Below the pieces are notes generated by a model. That model was not told the DNA's origin and searched no databases. It saw nothing but the letters and a program-made list of their open reading frames with translations. From a virus: 20,324 bases of DNA. A program made the position numbers and the translations under genes. The DNA lies in IMG/VR virus record IMGVR_UViG_3300036761_000039, positions 1-20,324 of that record; one strand, 5' to 3'. Positions 14,760 through 20,324 of this stretch are shown piece by piece (the first letter of the stretch is position 1; each line of letters begins with the position of its first letter).

Positions 14760-15806
14760 CTACCTCTTGAAGCCGAAGCCCTGCCCGGATTGCTGGAAGC
14801 CGCCGCTGGCGCCCACGTATGTGCCTTCGAGCGTCGTGCGATTGTAGATGACGCCATCCTTGACATCGGTAACAGCCGGATAGTCGTTGGACATTGATAT
14901 ATCGTCGCCCGCCGAATCCTTGACGACGATCACATTGTAGTCGGCATCCAACGCCATCTTGCAGAAACCGTGAAGTGCTGAGTTACCATTTGCCTGCGAG
15001 CCGATGTGCTTGTAGGTGGTCGTACCACCGGAAACCGCACCTGATAGCCCAGGCGTATTGAATGCTGAACCGCCAACTGCCTTGTCCACCGAAATGGTGC
15101 CCGTAGAAACATTGTATGCGCCGACATTGGTGGCCACGCTGCCGCCCGTGCTGGTGCCCGAAATGTTGATCGTGCCGCCCACCGCGTTGTATGCGCCATA
15201 GCAGGTGCCCGCGCCGCCCGATGATGCCACATTGCCCGTGATCGTAACCGTGCCCGTGCTGTAGTTATTTACGCCCTGAGTGCCACTACCGGCAGCAGCC
15301 GCCACGTCGCCGGTGATGTTGACCGTGCCCGTTGATGCGTTCTGGATGCCATGCGACGCCGATCCCGAACCAGCAGTAACGTTGCCCGTCACGTTTAGGA
15401 TGCCGGAGGAGGCATTTTTGACACCCAAACAATTACTGCCGCCACCGCCTGTCACCGTGCCGACAATCGTCAGCGTACCTGCCGCGTTGTTGCCAACGGC
15501 CACTTGTGCGCCGCCGGTGACGTTGCCGTTGAGGGTGACTGTACCAGCCGCATGTGTGCAGCGCAGACCGCCATTGGTCGGATACGTCGTGTTCATGACG
15601 TAGTTGGCGTTGATCGTCTTGCCGCCACTCGTGACCTCGAAATGGCCGCTGGACGTGGCTTCGATAGTCGTGCACGTCACGTCCTGGTCAATCGTGACGG
15701 TGTACGCGCCGGTTTGCGCGATATCTCCGACGCCGGGCTTAACGCCTCCTGTCCAGGTTGCGCCCGCGCTCCAAGCGCCCGTTGCCGCCGCGACGATGGT
15801 AGCCAT
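14760..15806 (-). CDS. Beta-helix repeat protein, putative fibre or host-binding protein
   Basis: 348 residues from an ATG 1 base after the preceding stop. The N-terminus (WSAGATWTGGVKPGVGDIAQ, then TVTIDQDVTC) resembles the start of G8-like or surface beta-helix proteins. Residues about 88-240 are imperfect 25-residue repeats of the form GTvnItGnVtagsGs.s.Gi.NaSt, rich in Gly, Thr, Ser, Asn and Val, as in a right-handed beta-helix with one coil per repeat. The C-terminal about 80 residues carry KMALDADYNVIVVKDSAG and DVKDGVIYNRTTLEGTYVGA, a strand pattern frequent at the ends of phage structural proteins. No signal peptide is visible, as expected for a virion part. Catalytic residues of a lyase or depolymerase cannot be identified by eye, so binding versus enzymatic function is open. 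Confidence 0.65.
   Translation of the reverse strand: MATIVAAATGAWSAGATWTGGVKPGVGDIAQTGAYTVTIDQDVTCTTIEATSSGHFEVTSGGKTINANYVMNTTYPTNGGLRCTHAAGTVTLNGNVTGGAQVAVGNNAAGTLTIVGTVTGGGGSNCLGVKNASSGILNVTGNVTAGSGSASHGIQNASTGTVNITGDVAAAAGSGTQGVNNYSTGTVTITGNVASSGGAGTCYGAYNAVGGTINISGTSTGGSVATNVGAYNVSTGTISVDKAVGGSAFNTPGLSGAVSGGTTTYKHIGSQANGNSALHGFCKMALDADYNVIVVKDSAGDDISMSNDYPAVTDVKDGVIYNRTTLEGTYVGASGGFQQSGQGFGFKR
15090..15545 (-). repeat. Imperfect tandem repeat, about 75 bp per unit
   Basis: About six in-frame repeats of 25 codons (22 in the first unit, 26 in one) lie inside the beta-helix gene. The repeats differ at most positions in DNA, so conservation is at protein level. Each unit ends in an Asn-x-Ser/Val-Thr type turn (NASS, NAST, NYST, NVST). 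Confidence 0.75.
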
Positions 15807-15807
15807 G

Positions 15808-16122
15808 TTACAGCCCCGTGCTCAGGTACTTGCTGAGGATCGCGCCGATCTCCGCCACCGCTGCGCCGATCTCGCTCTTGCTCTCGACGGCTTCGATGGC
15901 CGAGCCGATGGAGAGCGTCTTGGTCATGCTCTCCGGCGCTACGTCAATCGAGCCATCCTTGAGGATGCGATACGGTTTCGCCATGATCGAGGCGTTGGCG
16001 TCCACGATGCCAGGATGATCCAACTTCGGAGCCATCGACAGCCAGATCAGCAGGCCGCTGTATGGCGTCTCAGGTTCGAGCGGAGGAATCGGTGTGCCCA
16101 GGATCGGAAATAGATCAGCCAT
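15808..16122 (-). CDS. Hypothetical protein after large terminase
   Basis: 104 residues from the ATG at 16122, which has an AGGAG site 8 bases upstream; an in-frame extension to 16254 lies in the large terminase gene and is not used. I do not recognise the family. It starts MADLFPILGTPIPPLEPETP, has one hydrophobic stretch (YSGLLIWLSMAP) too short for a confident membrane helix, a polar middle (GIVDANASIMAKPYRILKDG), and a helical C-terminus with IGSAIEAVESKSEIGAAVAE. The beta-helix gene follows directly, with 1 base between stop and start, and the large terminase stop lies 26 bases before its start, so it is co-expressed with both. It may be a fibre-assembly helper, but that is only a guess from location. 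Confidence 0.6.
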   Translation of the reverse strand: MADLFPILGTPIPPLEPETPYSGLLIWLSMAPKLDHPGIVDANASIMAKPYRILKDGSIDVAPESMTKTLSIGSAIEAVESKSEIGAAVAEIGAILSKYLSTGL

Positions 16123-16148
16123 GTTGATTGCTCCTGTAACCTGCATTA

Positions 16149-17366
16149 TCACAACGGCCGCATTGACCGTTTCCGGTTGACCAGCAGCTCCGTGCCCGCC
16201 CAGACCAGCGCGTCGAGCCTGTTCGGGCTGGCGCCGCCCTGCTCCCACTGGCACATCTCGTCCTCGAGGAGCGGGAAGGCCCCGACGTGGTGCCCGTGTC
16301 CCTGCTCATAGAACGCTGCTACCGGCTCCGCTCTCGTGAGCTTGCCCCGGCTGGCGTGTACGGCCGTGTACGGGATCTGCCGATCCACCGTGCGCAGCGT
16401 CTGCTCGACCATCTCGCCGCCGTTGTTCACCTCGGCGATGATCCGGTCGGCCTTGAACTTGTGAAAGGCCGTGATCGCCGCGCTCGCCCACTGGAGCGGC
16501 GAACCGTGCAGGCTGGCATCTTCCAGCACGTAGAACTGCTCACCCGCCACGCCCGCCACGATGATCCCTGCCTCATCTCCCGCGGCCGTCGCCGTCGGAT
16601 CAATCGCCACGACGATGCGCTGGAGGTCCGGCGCCTTGATCACCCGCCCGGCGTCGATGTTGTCCCGCTTCCACAATGCGCCGGGATTGTCGTCCAGGAT
16701 CTCCCCGGCGATCTCCTGCCGCCCCAACCGGGTTCCCTCGTACTTCGAGATGATCTGATTCAGGAACTCCGGCGCCAGGTTCGGCGCATTGTCGTAAGTC
16801 TTGCCTCTGGTAACGTGCGATGTCTTGGCTTTCGCCAGATCCTTGATGATCGTCGTCGGCCTGGGCGTCGTGGTGACCACCACTTGCGGATGCCGCCCGA
16901 GCCGCAGCCCCATCATTGCCTGATCCCACGCTTCAGGATACCGCCAGCTCGCCAACTCATCGGCCCACAGCCGCATGTGCTGCTTGCCCCGCAAGCGTTC
17001 CGGCTCGTCGGCGGTGAAGATCAGGCTCTTCGCCCCATTCGGCCAGGCGAGCTGCCGTTTGCTCGCCAGATACCGGGGCCGCTCTCCCGCCGGGCAGATC
17101 GCCAGGATGCCGCTCTCGCCCTCGATCATGATGTCCCTGGCGTCGTCGGCCGTCGCGCCGATCAGGTTGACCAGGGGACTCGTGCGCACTTGCGCTCTGA
17201 CCCACTCCGCCCCGGTGCGGCTCTTGCCCCACCCACGCCCCGCCAGGATCAGCCAGCAGCGCCAGTCCCACGCCGGCGGGATCTGTTCCGGCCTGGCCCA
17301 CTGCGCCCAATCGTAGAGCAGCGCATTGACCTCATGATCCGTCAGCCCCGCCAGCGCCGCCAACAT
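16149..17366 (-). CDS. terL: Terminase large subunit
   Basis: 405 residues if started at the ATG at 17366 (MLAALAGLTDHEVNALLYDW), preceded by GGAAG; the frame is open to 17429 but that start would overlap the small terminase by 98 bases. The ATPase has a Walker A motif GRGWGKS at about 43-49, a Walker B RLWADE at about 132-137 with catalytic Glu137, and a coupling TTTP motif at 165-168. The RNase-H-like nuclease follows, with likely metal ligands Asp256 (AIDPTA), Glu312 (AEVNNGG) and Asp385 (NRLDALVWAG). The arrangement and the 'YDWAQWARPEQIPP..W' start are typical of the large-terminase family seen in many siphophages. It pumps and cuts DNA during packaging, with the small subunit encoded immediately upstream. 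Confidence 0.95.
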   Translation of the reverse strand: MLAALAGLTDHEVNALLYDWAQWARPEQIPPAWDWRCWLILAGRGWGKSRTGAEWVRAQVRTSPLVNLIGATADDARDIMIEGESGILAICPAGERPRYLASKRQLAWPNGAKSLIFTADEPERLRGKQHMRLWADELASWRYPEAWDQAMMGLRLGRHPQVVVTTTPRPTTIIKDLAKAKTSHVTRGKTYDNAPNLAPEFLNQIISKYEGTRLGRQEIAGEILDDNPGALWKRDNIDAGRVIKAPDLQRIVVAIDPTATAAGDEAGIIVAGVAGEQFYVLEDASLHGSPLQWASAAITAFHKFKADRIIAEVNNGGEMVEQTLRTVDRQIPYTAVHASRGKLTRAEPVAAFYEQGHGHHVGAFPLLEDEMCQWEQGGASPNRLDALVWAGTELLVNRKRSMRPL

Positions 17367-17859
17367 CTGCGCTTCCCGCCCGGCCGGCGAGGAGCTTGGC
17401 GAGTTTGGCCCTGGCATCATCCGCCCCACTCTCCTGCGATACCGTTCCCTTCGTCGCCGTCTCCAGGCCCGCCCGATCCAAGATGCCGAATGCGGCGCGC
17501 AGTAGAATGCTTTCGTCCTGCGATGCCAATAGGCTGATCACCTTGCCGACTGCTACCGGACTGGCGAGCGCCAACCGCTCCGCCGCATCTTGCAGCGCCC
17601 TGACGCTGCGCGTGTCCTTCCAATCTATCGCCAGCTTTGTGACCGTTTCGAGCGCCTCAGCAAAGTCCGGCTCTTGCTTCCAGCGCATGTGATAGGTGCG
17701 CCGATTGCACACCTCGGGCCGCTTCCAGATCGTTTCTTCGGACCTTCCGGCCAATCGCGCATCCACCAGGGCGATGATCGTCGCTTTCTTCTTCTCCCTG
17801 TGCGGCTCTCTCAACCCCGCCAAAGCGGAGGAAACCGCCGCTTCCCACTCAGCCGCCAC
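17332..17859 (-). CDS. terS: Terminase small subunit
   Basis: 175 residues starting at GTG with an AAGGGG site 5 bases upstream. Residues about 30-65 form a helix-turn-helix (ALVDARLAGRSEETIWKRPE, then CNRRTYHMRWKQEPDF), the usual DNA-recognition part of small terminases. The following helices (AEALETVTKLAIDWKDTRSV) and ERLALASPVAVGKVISLLAS look like the oligomerisation core, and the C-terminus is Gly/Ala-rich and likely flexible. The gene overlaps the large terminase start by 35 bases. The subunit recognises the packaging initiation site and loads the large subunit. Its upstream gap contains a palindrome at 17879-17891. Confidence 0.85.
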   Translation of the reverse strand: MAAEWEAAVSSALAGLREPHREKKKATIIALVDARLAGRSEETIWKRPEVCNRRTYHMRWKQEPDFAEALETVTKLAIDWKDTRSVRALQDAAERLALASPVAVGKVISLLASQDESILLRAAFGILDRAGLETATKGTVSQESGADDARAKLAKLLAGRAGSADVGGAGGADGS

Positions 17860-17878
17860 GTCTGCCCCTTGCGGTAAG

Positions 17879-17891
17879 CTTGATTATCAAG
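17879..17891. promoter_or_regulatory. Palindrome upstream of small terminase
   Basis: CTTGAT-T-ATCAAG is a perfect 6+6 inverted repeat around one central base, spanning the methyltransferase stop and lying 19 bases before the small terminase GTG. It contains the TGATAAT sequence that also occurs in other intergenic gaps here. It could be an operator or a terminase recognition element; no direct evidence for either. Confidence 0.3.
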
Positions 17892-18849
17892 ACACCAGCA
17901 CCGGCGTAATCCCCAGGCCGCTGACCCGTTCCAGAATCACAGCGCAATACTTCGGAAGCATCTCGATACCCATGCCCCGCCGCTTGTTGTTGTGCGCGGC
18001 GACGATGGTCGTGCCACTGCCGCAAAACGGATCAAGCCACACGTCGCCCGCGTCCGAGTAGGCGCGCACGAAGAAGTCGGGCAACGCGACGGGAAAGGCT
18101 GCGGCGTGCCCAAGCGTGTAGTCCCCACCCGATGCAGAAGACACATCTATGACGTTGCCGGGGAAAGCGCGTCCCTCTCCCCGCTCCGTAAATGGATCGG
18201 CCACGCCCTGCATACTGGAATTGCTTCCTCTCGATTTCGTTGGCACGTTATCGGACTGAAATGATACTGACTCGAAACGCGTCTTGCATTTCCCATCCGA
18301 AAAGTGATAGACCGGCTCAAACTGGTTTTTGAGTCTGTCGCCGTAAAGACCGGGCATTCCCTGATTCTTCCAGCAAAGTTCATCCACGAAGCGCCAACCC
18401 CATTCCCGCTTCATCGCCAGCACGAGATCAAACACGTACAGCACCCGCTCGCCGTCTGCGCAGTGCGGCTTGATGTTCACGAAGAACGAACCATCGGGCG
18501 CGAGATGCGCCTTGACGTTGGCCTGCACCGCTTCCCACCATGCCACGTATTCGGCGGCTGGCGTCCCGCCGTATTGCTCCTTGCGCTGCTCGGCATAGGG
18601 CGGGGACGTGAAAACGCCATTGGCCTTGACGCCCGAAAGCAGACGTGTCCAGGAAGCAGGCTCCCGACAATCGCCGCAGAGTAGACGATGGTCGCCCATA
18701 CCCCACAGGTCGCCGGGTTGCACGTTCCACTTGGCTTGTAGCTCCTCCGCCTTGTCGAGCTGTGCGCCCGGATCTTCGGCGGGCTGCGCCGGCGCACGCA
18801 ATCCACACCGCCGGCCAGCCCAAGCGCCGCGCCGCTTCCACCAGGCCAT
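17887..18849 (-). CDS. DNA methyltransferase, beta class (N4-cytosine or N6-adenine)
   Basis: 320 residues from an ATG at 18849, with a weak GGCGGGG sequence upstream; the true start is uncertain. The first about 20 residues are probably an out-of-frame reading of the ParB-like region. Recognisable protein begins near residue 25 with EDPGAQLDKAEELQAKW. The catalytic motif IV TSPPY lies at 81-85 and the AdoMet-binding motif DPFCGSG at 273-279, so the order is IV before I, the beta class. The domain is otherwise complete, with GDHRLLCGDC and RRGMGIEMLPKYCAVILERV. In relatives this domain often follows a ParB-like nuclease fold in one polypeptide; here that fold lies in another frame (18428-19045). 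It probably modifies phage DNA to avoid host restriction. The specificity cannot be read from sequence. Confidence 0.85.
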   Translation of the reverse strand: MAWWKRRGAWAGRRCGLRAPAQPAEDPGAQLDKAEELQAKWNVQPGDLWGMGDHRLLCGDCREPASWTRLLSGVKANGVFTSPPYAEQRKEQYGGTPAAEYVAWWEAVQANVKAHLAPDGSFFVNIKPHCADGERVLYVFDLVLAMKREWGWRFVDELCWKNQGMPGLYGDRLKNQFEPVYHFSDGKCKTRFESVSFQSDNVPTKSRGSNSSMQGVADPFTERGEGRAFPGNVIDVSSASGGDYTLGHAAAFPVALPDFFVRAYSDAGDVWLDPFCGSGTTIVAAHNNKRRGMGIEMLPKYCAVILERVSGLGITPVLVS

Positions 18850-19045
18850 GCCCCGCCAGGATCGTCTCCCGCCAGGTCACAATCGGCTTACGCTGCCCAA
18901 AGCGCCGCAGCGAGGTCATCAGGTCGGTCACCTGCGGCTCGCCGTGGCGATTGTAGTTTTGCGGATGCGCCTGAAGCTCAGCCACCGCCCCGGTCAGCAC
19001 ACCATCGGGAAAGTGGGGACTCTCAGGCGACTTTGCTTTTGTCAT
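18428..19045 (-). CDS. ParB-like domain fragment of a ParB-methylase fusion, frameshifted
   Basis: A 205-codon frame from an ATG overlapping the preceding stop (ATGA). Residues 1-84 are a ParB-like domain: LTGAVAELQAHPQNYNRHGE, then SLRRFGQRKPIVTW and ILAGHGLVEAARRLGWPAVW. That matches the opening of ParB/Srx-type domains fused to phage DNA methylases. After residue 84 (near base 18794) the frame reads Arg-rich low-quality sequence that is opposite in character to the sensible methylase frame, so only about 84 residues are genuine. The usual continuation (DN...W-D segment and about 60 residues of linker) is absent from both frames. The simplest reading is a deletion plus frame change, leaving a fragment and an independently started methylase. 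Confidence 0.55.
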   Translation of the reverse strand: MTKAKSPESPHFPDGVLTGAVAELQAHPQNYNRHGEPQVTDLMTSLRRFGQRKPIVTWRETILAGHGLVEAARRLGWPAVWIACAGAARRRSGRTARQGGGATSQVERATRRPVGYGRPSSTLRRLSGACFLDTSAFGRQGQWRFHVPALCRAAQGAIRRDASRRIRGMVGSGAGQRQGASRARWFVLREHQAALRRRRAGAVRV

Positions 19046-19752
19046 TTCTGGCCCATCGGCGGCACCGCCGCCGCCCCATTGGCATCCTGCGCTATGGCTA
19101 CGCGCAGCACGTCCCACTGTTGCGGATCCGCGCTGGCGAGCTTGTCAATCGCCTCGACGACTGCCCGCTGTGCGGCAGCCTCCACGTACTGGTCAACCCA
19201 CCGACACGCCTCATACCACTTCACGTCGCCCCGCTGGCACGCCCCGGCGAGCCGATCCATCCCAGGCGTGCCCACCCTGGCTTTCACTGTGAAGACTTGA
19301 TCACGGTCAATCTGCTCTGGCTTATTGCTCTCAGGATGATGCCGGGCCGTCTGCTTCGTTTGCTGGGCGGCATCCTCTTTCAGCCGTTGCCGATCCTCGG
19401 CCACGATCTGCCGCGCTTCCGCAATGCGCCGGGCATCCTCGGCATCGCGCCGAATCGTCTGCCGGAACAGCGAGAACCAGTGCGTCAGGATCGCATACGC
19501 ACACAGGACCAAGTACGCGCTATAGCCCGCCCGCAGCAGCCAACGCTGCTCAACGAGATTGATGAACGGCGGCTGAAACGTGCCCAGCGTCGTCAGGGCA
19601 AACACGCTGCCTAGCACGACGTAGGTCAGCGTATTCCAGACAACGCCGAGCGGCCTGAACTTGCCCAGCGCCCATAGCAGCGCCAGGTAGAGCTGCGTCG
19701 CGCACAACAACGCGTACAGCAGGACGACGCCCTCCCGGGGATAATCTGCCAT
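19042..19752 (-). CDS. Membrane protein with three predicted helices and cytoplasmic coil
   Basis: 236 residues from an ATG that shares its A with the stop of the previous gene (TGATG), so translation is coupled to it. Hydrophobic helices are visible at about residues 8-29 (LLYALLCATQLYLALLWAL), 37-58 (GVVWNTLTYVVLGSVFALTT) and 74-96 (AGYSAYLVLCAYAILTHWFS). A strongly charged coiled coil follows at 98-135 (RRDAEDARRIAEARQIVAED), then a polar linker and a helical C-terminal region with DVKWYEACRWVDQYVEAAAQ. No signal peptide and no recognised catalytic motif. It is not a convincing holin or spanin by pattern, though a membrane role near the virion or lysis genes is possible. Its function is unknown. 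Confidence 0.65.
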   Translation of the reverse strand: MADYPREGVVLLYALLCATQLYLALLWALGKFRPLGVVWNTLTYVVLGSVFALTTLGTFQPPFINLVEQRWLLRAGYSAYLVLCAYAILTHWFSLFRQTIRRDAEDARRIAEARQIVAEDRQRLKEDAAQQTKQTARHHPESNKPEQIDRDQVFTVKARVGTPGMDRLAGACQRGDVKWYEACRWVDQYVEAAAQRAVVEAIDKLASADPQQWDVLRVAIAQDANGAAAVPPMGQK

Positions 19753-20246
19753 CAGTGCCCGTTAAGCAAAAGCTGCCCCACCGTGTACAACAACACCACG
19801 GCCAGCGCCAGCCCGATGACTGCCACCGCCCACGTCTGCCATCCGACCGCCTGCGGCCGCTCGATGAAGCGGTCGAGATGCTTCTCCAACGTCGCCAACC
19901 GCTGGTTCTGGCTTTCGATCTTGACCATCAGCTCCGCCACGTCCGCACGTAACTCATCCATATTGCGCACCATGCGCTCGATGCCCGCTGGCCCCCAGTC
20001 ATTCATCGGCAGCCCGGGCTGGCTGGTAGATTGCGTTGTGCGAGCATTGCGCGCCGCCCGGTCAAGGTCTGCGTATCGGTCATGTCGATTACACCATTCG
20101 ATGAGCGCCTGCACGCGTGCGGCTTTGCCGCTATCTGGTGCGCCTAAATCCTCAAACGGAATGTTGAGGTCGAACGCCAGCACCCGCAATTCTGTATCCG
20201 AAAACTTCTCGGCCAGAAACGTGCGTAGCTCGGCTGCCGTCATCAT
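19752..20246 (-). CDS. Effector-associated-domain protein with coiled coil and C-terminal membrane helix
   Basis: 164 residues from the ATG at 20246; ATG at 20243 or TTG at 20249 are alternatives and no strong ribosome binding site decides. Residues about 5-66 (LRTFLAEKFSDTELRVLAFD, then FEDLGAPDSGKAARVQALIE and NRHDRYADLDRAAR) closely fit effector-associated domain 1 (EAD1), a six-helix death-like adaptor module common in multi-domain bacterial immunity proteins, particularly in Chloroflexota and Cyanobacteria. Residues about 67-85 are a polar linker, 86-130 a coiled coil (NMDELRADVAELMVKIESQN), and 137-161 a single membrane helix. The coil-plus-membrane-helix end resembles XhlA-type holin-associated proteins. 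The EAD identification is by pattern only. It is the second gene of a membrane-gene run upstream of the methylase and terminase genes. Confidence 0.7.
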   Translation of the reverse strand: MMTAAELRTFLAEKFSDTELRVLAFDLNIPFEDLGAPDSGKAARVQALIEWCNRHDRYADLDRAARNARTTQSTSQPGLPMNDWGPAGIERMVRNMDELRADVAELMVKIESQNQRLATLEKHLDRFIERPQAVGWQTWAVAVIGLALAVVLLYTVGQLLLNGH

Positions 20247-20252
20247 CAAAGG

Positions 20253-20324
20253 TCATTTGCGCACCGGGGAGGGCACGAGCATCCCGATCAGCCCGCCCAC
20301 CACGGCCGACGGCACGGCGATCAG
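20253..20324 (-). CDS. C-terminal end of a hydrophobic protein (runs off right edge)
   Basis: The last 23 codons and stop of a gene entering from the right: LIAVPSAVVGGLIGMLVPSP followed by a basic VRK end. The sequence is a hydrophobic, Gly-rich helix (VVGGLIG) and a basic tail, as in the final membrane helix of a small membrane protein, for instance a holin-like or phage-encoded transporter-like protein. Its stop lies a few bases before the start of the EAD-type gene. Too little is visible for a family call. Confidence 0.5.
   Translation of the reverse strand: MIAVPSAVVGGLIGMLVPSPVRK

Noticed and set aside
15090-15545. Regular repeats that could be a CRISPR array
   Set aside because: Units are contiguous, about 75 bp, divergent, in frame and encode Gly/Thr-rich protein repeats; there are no identical repeats with unique spacers.
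16287-17537. Long open frame on the plus strand opposite the large terminase (also similar frames at 7782-8708 and 1771-2679)
   Set aside because: Arg/Pro/His or Ala/Ser-rich translations that are the mirror of strong minus-strand genes; GC-rich DNA often leaves such frames open. No ribosome binding site or domain supports them.
18780-18860. Programmed frameshift joining the ParB-like and methylase frames
   Set aside because: A shift alone would still leave the product without the usual second half of the ParB domain; deletion plus frame change fits better. A +1 shift cannot be excluded.
1-20324. tRNA genes, attachment sites, integrase or replication genes
   Set aside because: No cloverleaf-like segments, integrase motifs or replication proteins were seen; gaps are too short for most RNA genes.

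Overview
The window is a GC-rich stretch of a tailed double-stranded DNA virus (Caudoviricetes) or prophage. It carries the packaging, head and tail genes of a long non-contractile-tailed (siphovirus-type) HK97-fold phage. Every supported gene lies on the minus strand, so transcription order runs from the right end (20324) to the left end (1). Genes are tightly packed: the right-end genes and the connector-to-tail block overlap by 1-8 bases (mostly ATGA/GTGA/TGATG junctions), while the capsid block has short gaps of about 10-70 bases, several with inverted repeats. No gap exceeds 300 bases. I saw no tRNA, rRNA, integrase, replication or recognisable endolysin gene, so the window cannot say whether this is a free phage or a prophage.

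Right end (17.9-20.3 kb). The end of a hydrophobic protein is followed by a protein with an N-terminal region resembling an effector-associated (death-like) domain, a coiled coil and a C-terminal membrane helix. Next comes a three-helix membrane protein. A ParB-like/DNA-methyltransferase gene follows, apparently broken: the ParB-like half and the beta-class methylase half are in different frames and the usual linker between them is missing. Packaging (16.1-17.9 kb) has small and large terminase. Between terminase and portal (13.5-16.1 kb) lie a small unknown protein, a beta-helix repeat protein and a fibre/baseplate-like protein.

Head (5.5-13.5 kb). A portal-MuF fusion is followed by three accessory structural genes, then the HK97-type prohead protease, the major capsid protein with an N-terminal delta (scaffold) region, a large decoration/head-fibre-like protein, and two small proteins. 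Connector and tail (1-5.5 kb): gp6-like connector, head closure, HK97 gp10-like protein, tail terminator, tail tube, two tail-assembly chaperones probably joined by a -1 frameshift, a 761-residue tape measure protein, and the start of a distal-tail-like protein that runs off the left edge.

How the genes work together: the terminase pair pumps DNA through the portal into a prohead built from major capsid protein and matured by the protease. The connector, head-closure and terminator proteins join this head to a tail polymerised around the tape measure. The host is uncertain. The death-like domain and a low-complexity linker of Asp/Gly/Thr/Arg/Pro in the portal fusion remind me of Chloroflexota (Anaerolineae-like) genomes, but this is only an impression. 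The most interesting item is the phage-borne effector-associated-domain membrane protein and its translationally coupled membrane partner.
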